A DNA stretch of 64,000 nt from Haliotis asinina. Lineage: Eukaryota; Mollusca; Gastropoda; Lepetellida; Haliotidae. The stretch covers positions 41,911,747-41,975,746 of the forward strand of contig NC_090292.1 in the NCBI RefSeq assembly GCF_037392515.1, given 5' to 3'. Position 1 is the stretch's first letter; each line of letters opens with the position of its first letter. Of this stretch, positions 1 through 12,600 are shown piece by piece. The translations under genes and the position numbers were made by a program. Below the pieces are notes generated by a model, which was not told the origin of the DNA, made no database searches, and saw nothing but the letters and a program-made list of their open reading frames with translations.

Positions 1-267
1 GAACATCTCGCCCATTACGTCCCGGGTCATCCATCGCGTCAGGGTAGGTTTAGCGCATATTTCTTTTGACGGCCTTGTGGTTTTAACTTTCCACGCTAGT
101 TTTAATCCCATTTGTGATATTCTAGTTGTTTTTCCTTGTTTGTCCTTCGTTGGCAGGTTTTTATAATGTACATATGATCTTTTTCATTGTTGAATCTTCT
201 AGTCACGATACGGCTGACATATTGCCGATGTGACGTTAAATATTAACTCACTCACTCACTCACTCGT
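1..267 (+). mobile_element. 3' end of an I/Nimb-like LINE copy
   Basis: From about position 90 the sequence matches the last ~180 bp of the LINE at 2441-8004: the same TTTTAACTTTCCAC block, the same TTGGCAGGTTTTTATAAT-type block, then ATTGCCGATGTGACGTTAAA and a CTCA repeat tail. Only the 3' end lies in the window; the rest would be upstream of position 1. The copies differ by scattered substitutions, so this is a separate insertion. Confidence 0.8.
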
Positions 268-1419
268 CATTTAGGTGTAGTCACATTTGGCATGATAGCG
301 AACGTCTCTTTCCACGTTGTCATCCATAAAGGTTTATGTTTCATATTTCCCAAGCCCTCTATACAATACAATTTGTCTCATAGCCCCCGCACCTGCATTT
401 GCCTTATCCTTCCTCAATTTTGTCTGTCTCACAGTCCCTGAATGTTATTTTTTTCCCGCACGACCTAGTGAATGCGGGAAAATTTAGCAATAATTAAAAG
501 AACACACATACGATTAAGAAAAGAAATGTCGGTTTAAACTGACTTTGAATACTTTGTGACTTACGTACCCTCTCAGTAGGACAATAATCTTACAATACGT
601 CAACCCCAGTCACTGAGATTCACGGTTACCTATCTAAACGACCACAGATAAAATATTGATCTATATATCAAAATTTATGCAGTATTTCTATTTTTAAAAC
701 CGCGATTCTTTCTTCACTTTCTTTACTAAAGGAGGAAGCCATTGAAACCTTCAATGAACAAAGTCTAGATTTCTAGCCCGCTCACTGGGACCCACTTTCA
801 ATCTAAAGGGTTCATTTGTTACAAACAATATTCCTTCTGCCATGAAATCTTTCCAGAGACGTTTTGTCATATTACTTGTGCATAGCCTATCGGTTGACAA
901 ACAGCTTGTACAGTCATCCGAAGAACATAAATTGGATGCACAAATACCTTGGCTATTCACGATAACTCGTGCATGAACTTTTCTATGAGAAGATAGTCAG
1001 ACAGTAGGGAGGAACGACCAAACGTACATTTAGATTTTATGATTACCCTTCTAACAGACTATTGTGAGATCCTTTTGAGCGAGAAAAATCACAAAACGAA
1101 ATACAACAGTTTTGAAACGAACTCGTTTTTATGGTGAAAATCTGGTAGAAACCGACTTGGTGATAGCAATACTTAGCGTCATCCACCTCACCATGTTCAG
1201 CCATCCAAAGAATACGTGTATACTCAGTTCTGACATTTCCTATCATGCTAGAAGCTTGTGATTGATGTGGAGTTTGGGTTTTTCTCTTCCTTTTTTTTTG
1301 TTTTTGTTTTCTTTATAATCGCGCGCGCGTGTGTACATGCACCGTATGGGCTATACTGCGCATGATTTAATGAAATACGCGTCTCAGTGTAATTCAGTCT
1401 TTAAACGATTGTACACGTC
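268..1419. other. Unannotated stretch
   Basis: I see no convincing coding exon. Open frames are short and do not resemble known families. A small GC/GT simple repeat lies at about 1321-1334. The 5' boundary of the palindromic microsatellite marks the end of the stretch. Confidence 0.5.
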
Positions 1420-1428
1420 AGAACTGCT

Positions 1429-1473
<45 letters not shown>

Positions 1474-1519
1474 GTGTGTGCTTACATGTATGTGTGTGTG
1501 AGTGTGTGAGAGAGAGAGA

Positions 1520-1558
<39 letters not shown>

Positions 1559-1569
1559 TAAGCAGTTCT
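1420..1569. repeat. Compound microsatellite inside an inverted repeat
   Basis: Fourteen-base arms (AGAACTGCTTACTC at 1420-1433 and its exact reverse complement at 1556-1569) enclose (CT)n, (CA)n, then (GT)n, (GA)n and a long (GT)n. The CT/CA half is itself complementary to the GA/GT half, so one strand could fold into a hairpin of roughly 150 bases. Confidence 0.9.
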
Positions 1570-1836
1570 TCCATGGATGATGATTCTTAACGTTAGACAA
1601 TAGGGAGAGGCTTTCTGATTTGTGGAATGACGGGGACAAGTTTTACTACACTATTACACCGACTACAGCTCTCACTATGTATTTTAAACAAGTTTCTCTC
1701 ATTCTTCTGTTTCTGCGATCCTGTTGAACAAGATCTACACAAACGTTACCCTTGATTTTCTGCCCAACACATTTTGTGTGTGTCAGAAATACACAAACCA
1801 TCCGTGGATATATTTCTGAAAAGGTTTAGAAGTAGG

Positions 1837-2079
1837 GTGAGTGAGTTTAGTTTTACGCCGCACTCAGCAAAATTCCAGCTGTATGGCGGCTGTATGTAAA
1901 TAATCGAGTCTGGACCAGACAATCCAGTGATCAACAACATGAGCATCGATCTGCTCAATTGGGAACGGATGACATGTGCCAACCAAGTCTGCGAGCCTGA
2001 CCACCCGATCCCGTTAGTCGCCTCTTACGACAATCATAATCGCCATTTGTGGCAAGTATAGGTTGCTGAAGGCCTATTC
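1837..2079 (-). mobile_element. SINE family A copy
   Basis: Reading the minus strand this starts near GAATAGGCCTTCAGCAACC, contains the GGGATCGGGTGGTCAGGCTC block and GATCACTGGATTGTCTGG core, and ends in the GGCGTAAAACTAAACTCAC tail. Nearly full length; the terminal CCCGTGAAG head is missing. Confidence 0.85.
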
Positions 2080-2440
2080 AAAACTGGTCGCTTAGAAATA
2101 GACCCAAATAGTCACAGAAGGCTGTTAGAAACGTCGTTGATTCAAAGTATGCAGGTATCTTGGGAATGCTGAAATATCTCGGTGTTAACACATGCAAATA
2201 ATGATTGAAAGTTTAAGGGAAATGAATAATAATTATTGATTGTATTACATGAGTAGTAGGGGTGATTGTGTTCATGAAAAGTGAAGATTGGTAGATAAGC
2301 TATAGGCTTAAGTTGATCCTGCTTCAAAGCAACTTACAAAGTTAAGAAAAAAAGATTATCGTACAAGATAATCACATGACAAAACACAAAGTTAATGTGC
2401 AATCAGATGATAATTAATAATCCACAAGCACCCACGAACG
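2080..2440. other. Unannotated AT-rich spacer
   Basis: No gene or known repeat recognised between the SINE copy and the 5' end of the LINE. Confidence 0.4.
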
Positions 2441-2566
2441 GCCACCTCCTCGTGGTGGGTGCTGGATAACGCTGAGAGTCGCTCACCCCCGTCGTGGACC
2501 GGGGGGGGGGGGGGCGCTTGGTTTAGCATCATTCTTGTGATACTCCATGGTGGGTGGGGAGCTCGG

Positions 2567-3595
2567 ATGATGAACCGTATAACACTAACAATGGCTTATG
2601 AAATCCCAACAAAAAAACGAAACGTCCACTTGATATTGACTCTGTTGATAACTCACCACAGATCATATGCATCGACTGATTATTGGCCACGTTTCCTTGT
2701 GACTGAGACTCCTGACAAAACACCGTTAAAGTTGAACCCCTTTGCTGTATCCAAGGGTATTCACGGTATTGCTGAGGATGTGAAAAACATTAGACGCTTA
2801 CGTTCGGGTGCGCGAAAAAACAACAATCAACTAACCTGGTGAACATTAAATCTTTCGTGGGCATTCCCGTCACGGTCTCTGCACACAAAACCTTGAACAC
2901 GAGTAAAGGTGTCGTTAGAGATAGGGATCGATATGGGGGGACCTTGATATAGTATCAGAAATGAAGGATCAAGGTGTGCCCCATGTCAAGCGCTTTTCAA
3001 CCCGGAAAAACAATGAAACCATCAAAACAAATACGTATCTGTTCACTTTTTCATGTCCAAATGCACCCAAATCAGTGAAGGCAGGCTACTGTAACATTCC
3101 AGTTGATACCTACATTCCCAATCCGCTCAGGTGTTTTAAATGCCAGAAATGTGGACACGGTGTTACTACTTGCACATTGTCTGTTGTGTGTGCTCACTGT
3201 GGTGAGAAAACACACACAACAGAAGATTGTGACAGTGATTTAAACAATGCACTAACTGCTCAAGCGACCATTCCTCCTTTTCTAAACAGTGTCCTATTTG
3301 GAAAGAGCAAATGGGGATCAACAAAATAAAATATACTCAAATTATCTCTTTTTCTGAGGCAAAAAAACTGGTAAAAAGATCTGACCTTCCAGAAAGTTAT
3401 ACTACAGTAGCAAAAAAATCGGTGTCTAGCTCAAAAATAACATCAACTACAGGCTGCGAAACTACCTTGACTTGGGTAAATTGCGACACTCCACAGCTTT
3501 TGTACCCTTATATATCATCACAGACTGAGCAATCACTTGCTAGTACATCCAAGTCTTCTTCTGATCACAAATCATCATCATGTCAGTCACATTGA
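2567..3595 (+). pseudogene. LINE ORF1, gag-like zinc-knuckle protein, broken
   Basis: The frame opens with MMNRITL at 2567 and shows a WPRFLV...LNPFAVSKGI segment typical of ORF1 RNA-binding proteins. It shifts frame after about 2842, resumes by 2961, and carries two CCHC knuckles: C-x2-C-x4-H-x4-C style CFKCQKCGHGVTTC near 3132-3173 and CAHCGEKTHTTEDC near 3192-3233. A further shift near 3300 leads into a serine/threonine-rich tail to 3595. In intact relatives this protein coats the retrotransposon RNA. At least two frameshifts make it non-functional here. Confidence 0.8.
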
Positions 3596-3843
3596 AAGTC
3601 CCAATCGACAGCTGATAGTCAACAAACTGTTAAAAGCAAACATAAGCCTAGGCCTGATGCTTCAAAACAACAAAGTGGCAGAGCTCCTAAAGGGTCACAA
3701 AATAAAATTCAATTGTTCAATAAATATGGGTCTCTTGAAGACATGGACGTTTCTGAAAACGTCCGTTCTAGGGCACATAGCTTGTTGCCCTCCAAAAGAG
3801 TGCGGGGTAGATCCCCAATAAATCCCCCTAAAAGATAGTTTAT

Positions 3844-6800
3844 TCCAATAATATTGTACAGTGGAACTGCAGAGGATTGAGGACTAATTTTAAATTACAT
3901 GAATTGCAGCTATTAGTCCAAAATTTTACACCTTCAGCGATCAGTCTCCAAGAGACATTTAAAACGGACACATTTGACCTTCGTCATTTTAATGAATATC
4001 ATTGTTTTTCCCCTCCGGGTGATAGGGCCACTGGCGGATCATCCATTCTAGTCAGACAAACGTTATTCATAGCCCTGTTTCACGTATCACTAATATGCAG
4101 GTTGTTGCAGTGGGAATTACTTTACTTGTAGTGTTTACACTACGCTCTATCTGTATTGCACCGTCTTCGAAGTTTGCCAAAACTGATCTTCAAGCTCTAT
4201 ATGACCTACTCTCGCAGCCCTGTACTATAATGGGAGATTTAAATGGGCACAACCCACTCTGGGGTAGTGTAACTACAAACGCTATAGGTAAATTGCTGGA
4301 GGACTTTTGTTCTGACAATGATTTATGTATTTATAATGATGGTTCCAACACATATTTACACTCTGGTACAGGGACCTATTCTGCTCTCGACTTGTCACTC
4401 ACAAAAACTACCTCTGTGGAAGTGACCATTTTCCTACTATATTAAAATCTGTAACTCCATCTGATGTTCCTCCATCATCAAGGCGGAATTTTTAAAAAAG
4501 GCTAACTGGGCTTTATATGAAACACCGTGTGCTGCAAAACTTAAACCTGAACGTTTTATTGACGTTCCAGATGCTATTAAATGTTTTTCTGATGAACTGA
4601 ATTCCATAGCCGATGAGTATATACCAAATTCCCCTGCAGTTCCACATATTCGAAAACCATGGTTCAGCGATGACTGCAAACAAGCTAGGAAGGCAAGGAC
4701 AAAAGCAGAACATTATTTCCGTCGCCATCCTATGGTGCATAATTTAAATAAATTCAAATTTTAAATGCTAAAACGCGGCGTAGTTCTAAACGGAACGAAC
4801 GCCAATCTTGGCAAAATTATGTATCCAAAATAAATTCTCGGACACCCATGTCCAAGTTATGGAACATGGTCCAGAAAATTAAAGGTAAAGGTACTAAATC
4901 TACTGTCCACCATCTAAAACATGGAGATCAATTGCTTACTGATAAATCAGATATTGCAAATAAACTGGCTTAAACTCTCGCTAAACACTCTTCCTCTTCA
5001 AATTATGTACCTAAATTCCAGCAGTATCAAAGACAACAAGAAAAAACAACGATTAATTTCAACTCAGATAATGGGGAAGATTATAATGAAACACTTTCTA
5101 TTCATGAACTCCATACTGCTCTTGATCAAACTCATGACACTGCTGCAGGAGCTGATAACATACATTATCAACTCCTCAAGCACGTACCAGAATCCTGTTT
5201 AGAGACGCTCTTATATATATTTGATAATATTTGGACTTCCAGGAAATTTCCTTCTTCATGGCGTGACGCCATAGTAGTACCAATACCTAAACCTGGACGT
5301 GATCATACGGATCCATCCAACTATCGTCCGATTAACTAGCTGTGTTTGGAACACATGGAACGCATGATAAATAATCGACTTGTTTGGTACTCGGAAACAA
5401 ATAACCTCATAACAGATATACAGCGTGGTTTCCGTAAAAACAGAAGTACTGTCGACCACTTAGTGCGACTGGAATCATTTGTTAAAAACTCACTAATTAA
5501 TAAACAGCATGCTGTGTCTATCTTTTTTGATCTCGAAAAAGCATATGACACAACCTGGAAATACGGCATTTTGAGAGATTTACATGATTTCGGTTTACGA
5601 GGTCGTTTGCCTGAATTCATAGCAAAGTTTTTAAATGACAGACAATTTCAAGTTTGCGTGGGTTCTATCCTGTCTGATCATTACAATCAGGATCAGGGTG
5701 TTCCACAAGGCAGCAATTTGTCTGTCACACTTTCTAGTATAAAGGTAAATAGTTTATCATAAGTTTTAAACGATTCAATTGATGGATCGTTATTTGTGGA
5801 TGATTTTAATATTTCCTGTCGTGGGAAAAATATGCATACTATTGAACGGTAACTGCAGCTGTGTTTAGACAAAATACATAAATGGTGTCTTGAAAACGGC
5901 TTTAAATTTTCTAAATCCAAAACTAATTGTATACATTTTTGTAGAAAATATAAGCCACATAAGGACCCAGAACTGTCTCTAGATGGTACTCCCATCAAAG
6001 TTGTAAAGGAAGCCAAGTTCTTGGGCCTAATCTTTCACTCCCACTTAACATTTCTGCCTCATATTAAGTCCCTTAAAACTAGATGTCTGAAGGCTCTTGA
6101 CTTGTTGAAAGTTGTTTCCAATTCAAAGTGGGGAGGGGATCAAGCGACCCTCTTACACCTATATCGATCTCATTGGTCCGTTCAAATCTTGATCTTGGCG
6201 CCATCGTATATGGTGGAGCCTGTAAAAGCAGACTTAAACTTCTTGATTCTGTCCATCACCAATATTTAAGAATTTATCTTGGGTCCTTCAGAACTTCACC
6301 GGTTGACAGGCTGTATGTCGAGACTGATGAACCATCTCTTGAGCAGCGACGTATAAAATTAGCTTTACAGTATGTCATAAAACAATCAGTCGAACCCTGC
6401 ATATAACTGTGTTTTCAATCCTCTGTATGAGGATTTATACAATAAGAAATCTTCTCTTGTTCCGCCTCTTGGTTTAAGAATAAAACCACTTATTTCAGCT
6501 GGCAGCATTGAGCTGAACAAAATAACCCCTTTCCGTCTTTTTTCTTCTCCTCCTTGGCAATTGGTTAGGCCCCAAGTAGACCTAACATTGAGCACATTTA
6601 AAAAATCAGAAACGAATGAATTACGATATAAACAAGAATATAGTCAATTAAAACATAAATATAGCAATTATAAATCCGTATTTACGGATGGGTCCATGGA
6701 CGGTGGCGCAGTGGCTCGTGCCACTGTCTTTGGATCCAGAACAATATCCACTAGATTACCAGACAACAGTTCTATTTTTACAGCTGAAGCTAACGCCATA

Positions 6801-7477
6801 TTACGAGCTCTTGACTATATATATATTTACACCCTAAACGTAAACAATATATAATTTATTCAGACTCTCTTTCTTGCCTTCAGGCGTTTAAAAATATTTC
6901 TTGTAAACATCCACTTTTAATTGAAATTATTAAATTGTATAATGATCTTGCTACTGGCCAATACGACATCGTCTTTTGTTGGTTACCCAGTCACGTGGGC
7001 ATTTCTGGGAACACAACGGCCGATCTTGCTGATAAATCAGCACTCAACAAAACTGTGACACCACTTCTTATTCCATACACCGATTATAAAGCTACCATTA
7101 GATCCTATATCCGTGATCTGATGCAGAAGAAGTGGGACACCCAAGTAGGTATAAATAAATTACATGAAATAAAACCGTATATTGGTTACACCTACCTGGG
7201 CTGTCAATCCAGATTTGAAGAGGTTATTTTAAGACGATGCCGTATTGACCATACACGATATACTCATGCATACCTATTGAAAGGTGAGGATCCTCCATTT
7301 TGTATCCCTTGTGATGAGAGAGTCACGGTCAAGCATATCCTGCTTGACTGTTTTGAATTCTCTATCACAAGGGATAAATATTTCAATGTCAAAACTATTA
7401 AGGACCTTTTTAACAGCATAAGTTCTCATTTAATTCTTGGATTTTTAAAAGAAATTGATTTCATGATTGAACTTTGA
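3844..7477 (+). pseudogene. LINE ORF2: endonuclease-RT-RNase H polyprotein, broken
   Basis: Fragments of one polyprotein lie in order. The apurinic-type endonuclease begins with VQWNCRGL at about 3856 and contains LQETF and GDLNGHNPLWGS (about 4230-4265). The RT holds IQRGFRKNRST, FFDLEKAYDTTWK, QGVPQGS and an FVDD active-site box at 5793-5804. A thumb/connection region follows to ~6400. RNase H shows VFTDGSMDGG (~6680) and WLPSHVGISGNTTAD (~6970-7025). A C-terminal CxxC-H-C finger sits near 7300-7350 and the stop is at 7475-7477. At least six frameshifts or stops interrupt it, including stops after PSNYRPIN and near 5760. The RT catalytic box itself is still recognisable, so decay looks moderate rather than ancient. 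Confidence 0.88.
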
Positions 7478-8004
7478 TTATTGTGTTCTGGAGATAGTTG
7501 CATTTTAATTATTGGTAGTTTACATTAGTAACTTGAATTGTGAGTGTCTGTACCCTCAAAGGGGTTGAAGTATTGTAAAATTATTGTCCTCCTGAGAGGA
7601 TACGTAAGTCCAAAAACATTCACAGTAAATTTAAACTTTCCACTGTTCTTAGTCGTAGCATGTGTGTATTTTTTTATTTTTGGGTAGATGAGTCTAAGTT
7701 GCTAACAGCTGAGGTGATGATGTAAATCCAACTAATCCCCATGGTCCCTAGTATGGTGATCTACCTTCAGTTGTTGGCAATCTATAGCCTGTTTTTATAT
7801 TGTTTTGTCCGAATAGTGATATTAGTTTTAACTTTCCACACTAGTTTTAATTCCATTTGTGATATTCTAGTAGTTTTTCTGCCCTTCGTTGACAGGTTTT
7901 TATAATATACATATATATAGTCTTTTTCTTTGTTAAATGTTCTCGACACGATATAGCTGAGGTATTGCCGATGTGACGTTAAATATTAACTCACTCACTC
8001 ACTA
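7478..8004 (+). other. LINE 3' UTR and CTCA tail
   Basis: Non-coding end of the element. The last ~60 bp (ATATAGCTGAGGTATTGCC then GATGTGACGTTAAA) are followed by ACTC repeats. This terminal block aligns with the SINE A tail with few differences. Confidence 0.8.
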
Positions 8005-8082
8005 ATACTCCACATGCAGTTTCATTATGACAACCGCGTCGGACAGCATTTGGCAGTGTCATTGTGACAGTAGGGAATGAGC

Positions 8083-8557
8083 TGCAATGGACAGATCAAA
8101 TAAAGTCCTCCCCACACTTTCAAAGAACATTTAAACTTGCCACATTAGTAAACGTAGCATGGTTGTGATTAAAAAGAATGGGTTACCTCTCTTACAGTCA
8201 CTGCGACTGATATTATGGGGCCCATGCAGTTAGCGAAGGTACGGTAAGTCCCCTGGGTCTCTAATATGGTCATCTACCTTCAGTTGCTGGTGACCTATAG
8301 CCCGGATTTGTTTTGTTTTTGTTTTGTTTTGTTTTTTGTTTTGTTTTTTTGTTTTTGATATTGTACTGTTGTCTCTAGTGATTTATTTTCAGAATGCCGT
8401 ACTAGTTTTAAATTAAGAACTGTGATAATCTAGTATATTTACTGTCCTCCGACGACCGTTTTTTCTACATTTATTGATTTAAATATTGCTAGAAATTAAA
8501 TTGTTCCCGTCATGATATGGTTGCTATCTATTCACTCACTCACTCACTCACTCAATC
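8083..8557 (+). mobile_element. 5'-truncated LINE 3' end, divergent relative
   Basis: Collinear with the 3' UTR of the LINE just upstream (shared CATCTACCTTCAGTTG, TGACCTATAGCC-type block, TACTAGTTTTAA block and CTCA tail) but clearly more diverged, with a GTTTT-rich insertion around 8308-8360. An independent truncated insertion of a related subfamily. Confidence 0.75.
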
Positions 8558-8618
8558 TGTTTGAGGGTAAAAATATTTTGACTAAAACCACCATATTCCT
8601 TCACATTCTCTTACCGTT

Positions 8619-8830
8619 CTTCAGCAACCAACGTTTGTCGTAAGAGGCGACTAACGGGATCGGGTGATCAGGCTCGCTGACTTAGTTGAAACATGTTATT
8701 GTATCCTACATGCCCAAATAGATGCTCATGCTGTTGATCACTGGATCTTCAGGTACAAACTCGATTATTCACAGACCGCCGCCATTTAGAAGGAGTTTTG
8801 CTGAGAGGCAGCATTAAACGACAAACCCAC
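8619..8830 (+). mobile_element. SINE family A copy
   Basis: Begins TTCAGCAACC, contains GTCGTAAGAGGCGACTAACG and the GTTGATCACTGGAT core, and ends in a degenerate AGCATTAAACGACAAACCCAC tail. Head truncated, tail decayed. Confidence 0.8.
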
Positions 8831-9150
8831 GAATGACACCGTTTGTATGAGATTTATTTAGATCGATGTCGCCAAATAACATGGAGACTAGAATACTACA
8901 TATTTTGCATGTATGACGTCACTGCAAATAAAAAAAAAACATGATTGTGTGACACAATGAGTGTTTGGAACAGGAAAACCTGAAAGCAGCCATGATCGAA
9001 TTCATGACATACAACATATCCTTTGTAATGCGTAAAAACTTTCGTCAGGTCAATCATAGCTGTCACTCGTGAGTGAATTGCCAAGTCGTTACCCCCTCGA
9101 AGCACATGTGACATATCTGTTCTCACCTTATGCATGTGAAATGTTCATGA

Positions 9151-9204
9151 ATTCGAGTATTTACAGACCACCGATATATAGCATAAAACTAAACTCACTC
9201 ACTT
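9151..9204 (+). mobile_element. SINE A tail fragment
   Basis: Only the last ~54 bp (TATTTACAGACCACCG to AACTAAACTCACTCACT) are present, as expected for a 5'-truncated retrotransposition product. Confidence 0.7.
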
Positions 9205-9572
9205 TTACGGACCAAAACGAAAATAGGCAGCATTTATGGTGATAAATCTTGATTCAGAAAAAGAGCATTCTAGTTTTTGCTTACTGCTCCAAACTAGTTT
9301 GTCCTTCTATGAGCGCTAGCGATCCTCTCCACACCGCTGATAAGCCGCTGAGTTTAGGTTACCAGTCTGATTACACCTGCCACTGTTGGGAATGTCACTG
9401 CGTTACAAAATGACAACAAATATATGTTTAAATGTTGGTTAGTATCTTGACACTCCCATGCTTACATATCAACTGAAAACTGTTTAGTTTCATTTATTAT
9501 ATTATGTACACCGTTTCGTCGTAGTGCCCATTTCCTCTTTTCGATCCCTGAATCGGAAGTTGACATTTCAAC
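9205..9572 (+). promoter_or_regulatory. SRP19 upstream region and 5' UTR
   Basis: The ~370 bp before the SRP19 ATG must hold its promoter and leader. No TATA box stands out. A GGAAG motif (AATCGGAAGTTG, ~9551-9562) close to the start codon is compatible with an ETS-type TATA-less housekeeping promoter, but this is inference. Confidence 0.35.
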
Positions 9573-9643
9573 ATGGCTGCCCCATCTGTTGCACCAAGTG
9601 CTCGTCCTTGGAATAACGACTTCAAACATACAGACAGAGAAAG
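9573..9643 (+). CDS. SRP19: SRP19 exon 1 (coding part)
   Basis: ATG at 9573 starts MAAPSVAPS; the exon codes residues 1-23 plus two bases of Arg24 and ends at donor GTACGTG (9644). The N-terminal stretch is variable in this family. Confidence 0.92.
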
Positions 9644-12600
9644 GTACGTGTCATTTTCAGTAGGAATGGTCTAACAATATCTCCGAAGCTGTATTGCGCA
9701 TTTGGTTGACATCTGGGTACAAATTATACAGTCAGATCAATATTTTATTGACCGAACATGTGGCCATATGGCAGGAGAATAAGATGCCCAAGACGGTTAC
9801 TTGCGTTTCTTGGGTGGGTGCCGATGACTGCCACCCGTATCCTCCCTTGAGTTGCAAACTGGTCAGATAATATCACATTAGCCTATATTCCTCATCAGTT
9901 TTAACACGTTTCTTTACTTGTATCTGAAGACTGAACATACTGAAACATATCCAACTTCTAAAAATGCTACTCACAGAAATGTTTCCTAAAATCTACCGGA
10001 AGTCTTTCCGCGAATGAGTCATACCTGAAGAACACAGCTTCAGCCATTTTACCCTCTGTTTCATGTGAATCTATTCCCAACATGGGTACAGTGTGTGAAG
10101 TGGGTTTGATTGAGATGAAGATGTAATCACAACTTCAGCCATTTTACCCTCTATTTCATGTGAATCTATTCCCTACATGGGTACAGTGTGTGAAGTGGGT
10201 TTGATTGAGATGAAGATGTAATCACAACTTCAGCCATTTTACCCTCTATTTCATGTGAATCTATTCCCAACATGGGTACAGTGTGTGAAGTGTGGTTGTG
10301 TTGTACATATTGAAACATAATAATTAATATAAACACTATCCATTACAGGTGGATATGTGTGTACCCAGCTTACATCAACAGCAGAAAGTCTCTGAAAGAG
10401 GGACGTAGAATACCAAAGGATCAGGTTTGGATTTGTTTTTGTATTTCCAAAAAATAAACAATGCAAACATAGGGTTTTAAAATCTGTGCAGCTGCCCTAG
10501 TGGTAGAGTATAGTACAAAGTATGACGCAGAAAAATGTATGAGGACCACACACTGATGTCCTCACTCCATCCTCTCAAAGACTGTCTGTAAGTTACTGTA
10601 ACAAGTGTTTGAAATCAAGACAGATCTGGGGATCTCCTTAGGTCCAGGGATTTGGGCAATCTTACGCCTAGATTCAAATACCATAGGATGTCTCAAGGAC
10701 AGAATTTATGGTCCATTCAGATCATCAATTTCTAACTGTAGTGTTGCACAATCAAGACCCTGTCAACTTCATACTTACGTTGCTTTTAAATAATAGGAAA
10801 CCATTCTTATGATACATTTGGTGATATGATGAAAGCATATATGTTATTTCCTTGTAGGCGGTAGACAACCCCAGCTATGCAGAGATCCGGGATGTGTGCG
10901 CGGCTGCTGGTTTGACTCTTGGTGTTGAGGTTTGTGCTGCTATTGTGGACTCACTCAAAATAACCAAGCAGCATTCAAAATAATTGCTTCCTCGGTTGCC
11001 CAGTGTCTGTTTTTACTGTATCACACCGGCAGTTTCAGATATCTGCATTCCCCTTGTGGCCTTCAGTAAATTGTCTGTCTTTTCTACAATTAGAAACTTT
11101 CCCTTGTCTTTTTTCTTAATGATCCATGAACCATCATCTTACGATAACTTTCACTTGCTGGTATTTCAGCACTTTGTGCGTAGGAATGTCTATTACGAGT
11201 CTGTAACAAGTGAAACCATCTGTTTGTGCCATGGGATTTGCTATCTATTTTGTAGAAACGGTGTGAAACTGTGTATATTGTAGTCTATTTTGTTTTTATT
11301 GGTTTGACAAAATGGGCCTGCAGATTTCATAGGCCTGCAGATTTTAAAGTCTGCAGGCAGCAGCTGGCCCTGATGGCCTACTGCCAAATTATAGTATTGT
11401 AAACACTGGAGTCAAGTTGAATTTACTGCTGTTTTGGAAAGAAGTCTTGTATGCGAGTCTAAGCTGTTAGCCGGTAATTTTCAAAAGATTGTTAAATTGT
11501 TTGTTTTAACAAGTTATGATCCTGTCAAATGAAATGATTGAAGATTGATTGCAGTGATTAAATGACCAAGCAGTTGATCATGTTTTCTCATGATCGAACA
11601 CAAACAACTTTTTATCCCTTTTTTGAGTTAACAATAGTTTTCACAAGATTGGTAATTCTGAAATCAATAACCTTATTAACTTAATTTAACATTAGTCTGT
11701 CTCACAATCCCTGAACCACATTTTCCCTACAGCCTAGCCCTACTTCAGTGTTAAAGCTCTAAATCTAACTCTAAGTATAAATCTCTTGTCGGCCTTGAGC
11801 CCCTTTTCAATTTAAAGGTTTGTTTGTTAGAATCAAAATTAAATATTCAAAGACAAAGCATTAGTATAATTTGACACCCCCACCATCTACCACAGTTTTC
11901 TTTATATCCCCGGTTCCACACCACTTTCCCTTAACATATCATATTATTTGTAATAATGTTAATCATGAGTGCCAAATTTGACAAATGCATGTGGTTGCTA
12001 AGGTCCTTCATCACTGAATAAGAAAATCTTGATGCTTTACTAAGCATGTGCTGTAAGTTCTATGGATTTTGAATGTCCTTTGTTAATTGTCCTCAATAAA
12101 CAATTGAAGTAACTCCAACCTGAATAAGATAATGTTTTCATATCACCATTGTCATTATGCTTCTGACTTAAATCCACAAAAACATGTGAACGTGGAAAAA
12201 TGTTGGCCTTCATTATGAAATAGTACGCTATTATGAATTTTTGAATACAATTAGTGGATTAGCATCTGTTAATTTTTACCCTTGCTGCATCACTCAAGGG
12301 ACCTGTTTTGTTCATTGGCAATATTCCAGCTACGTGTTTTCAATGTACAGAGCAAGTAATCACATTCCATGAATGTCAAGTGTCCTCTGTTTGGAAGATG
12401 TTCACCTTGAAGTTTGAATTATCAATTTCATGCAGGTCGTAAGGGATAGTAAGTCTTGTATTGCGTCAATAAAAAACTGAAGTGAGTGCATATGCCCCAA
12501 TCCAGTCAAGTATCATTAATCCAACCTCCGCTTATCCGACAGTCGGATTTATCAGACACTTTTGTGGGTAACAAATTGAAAAAACATAAATTAGTCTCAT

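Larger units (their letters stand above)
2441..8004 (+). mobile_element. Near full-length, inactivated I/Nimb-like non-LTR retrotransposon
   Basis: The element runs from a GC-rich 5' leader (CCTCCTCGTGGTGGGTGCTGG) through a gag-like ORF1 with two zinc knuckles and an ORF2 with apurinic endonuclease, reverse transcriptase, RNase H and a C-terminal cysteine-rich finger, to a ~525 bp 3' UTR ending in a CACT repeat. RNase H after RT is typical of the I superfamily; the WNCRGL start of the endonuclease and the domain order resemble molluscan Nimb-type elements, an assignment made from memory. Several frameshifts and stops break both ORFs, so this copy is dead. No convincing target-site duplication was found. 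Its last ~45 bp are shared with the local SINEs. Confidence 0.9.

Noticed and set aside
2459..2566. LINE ORF1 starting upstream at 2459
   Set aside because: The first 36 codons read through the G-rich 5' leader (a poly-glycine run); the ORF1-like sequence begins at the double ATG at 2567.
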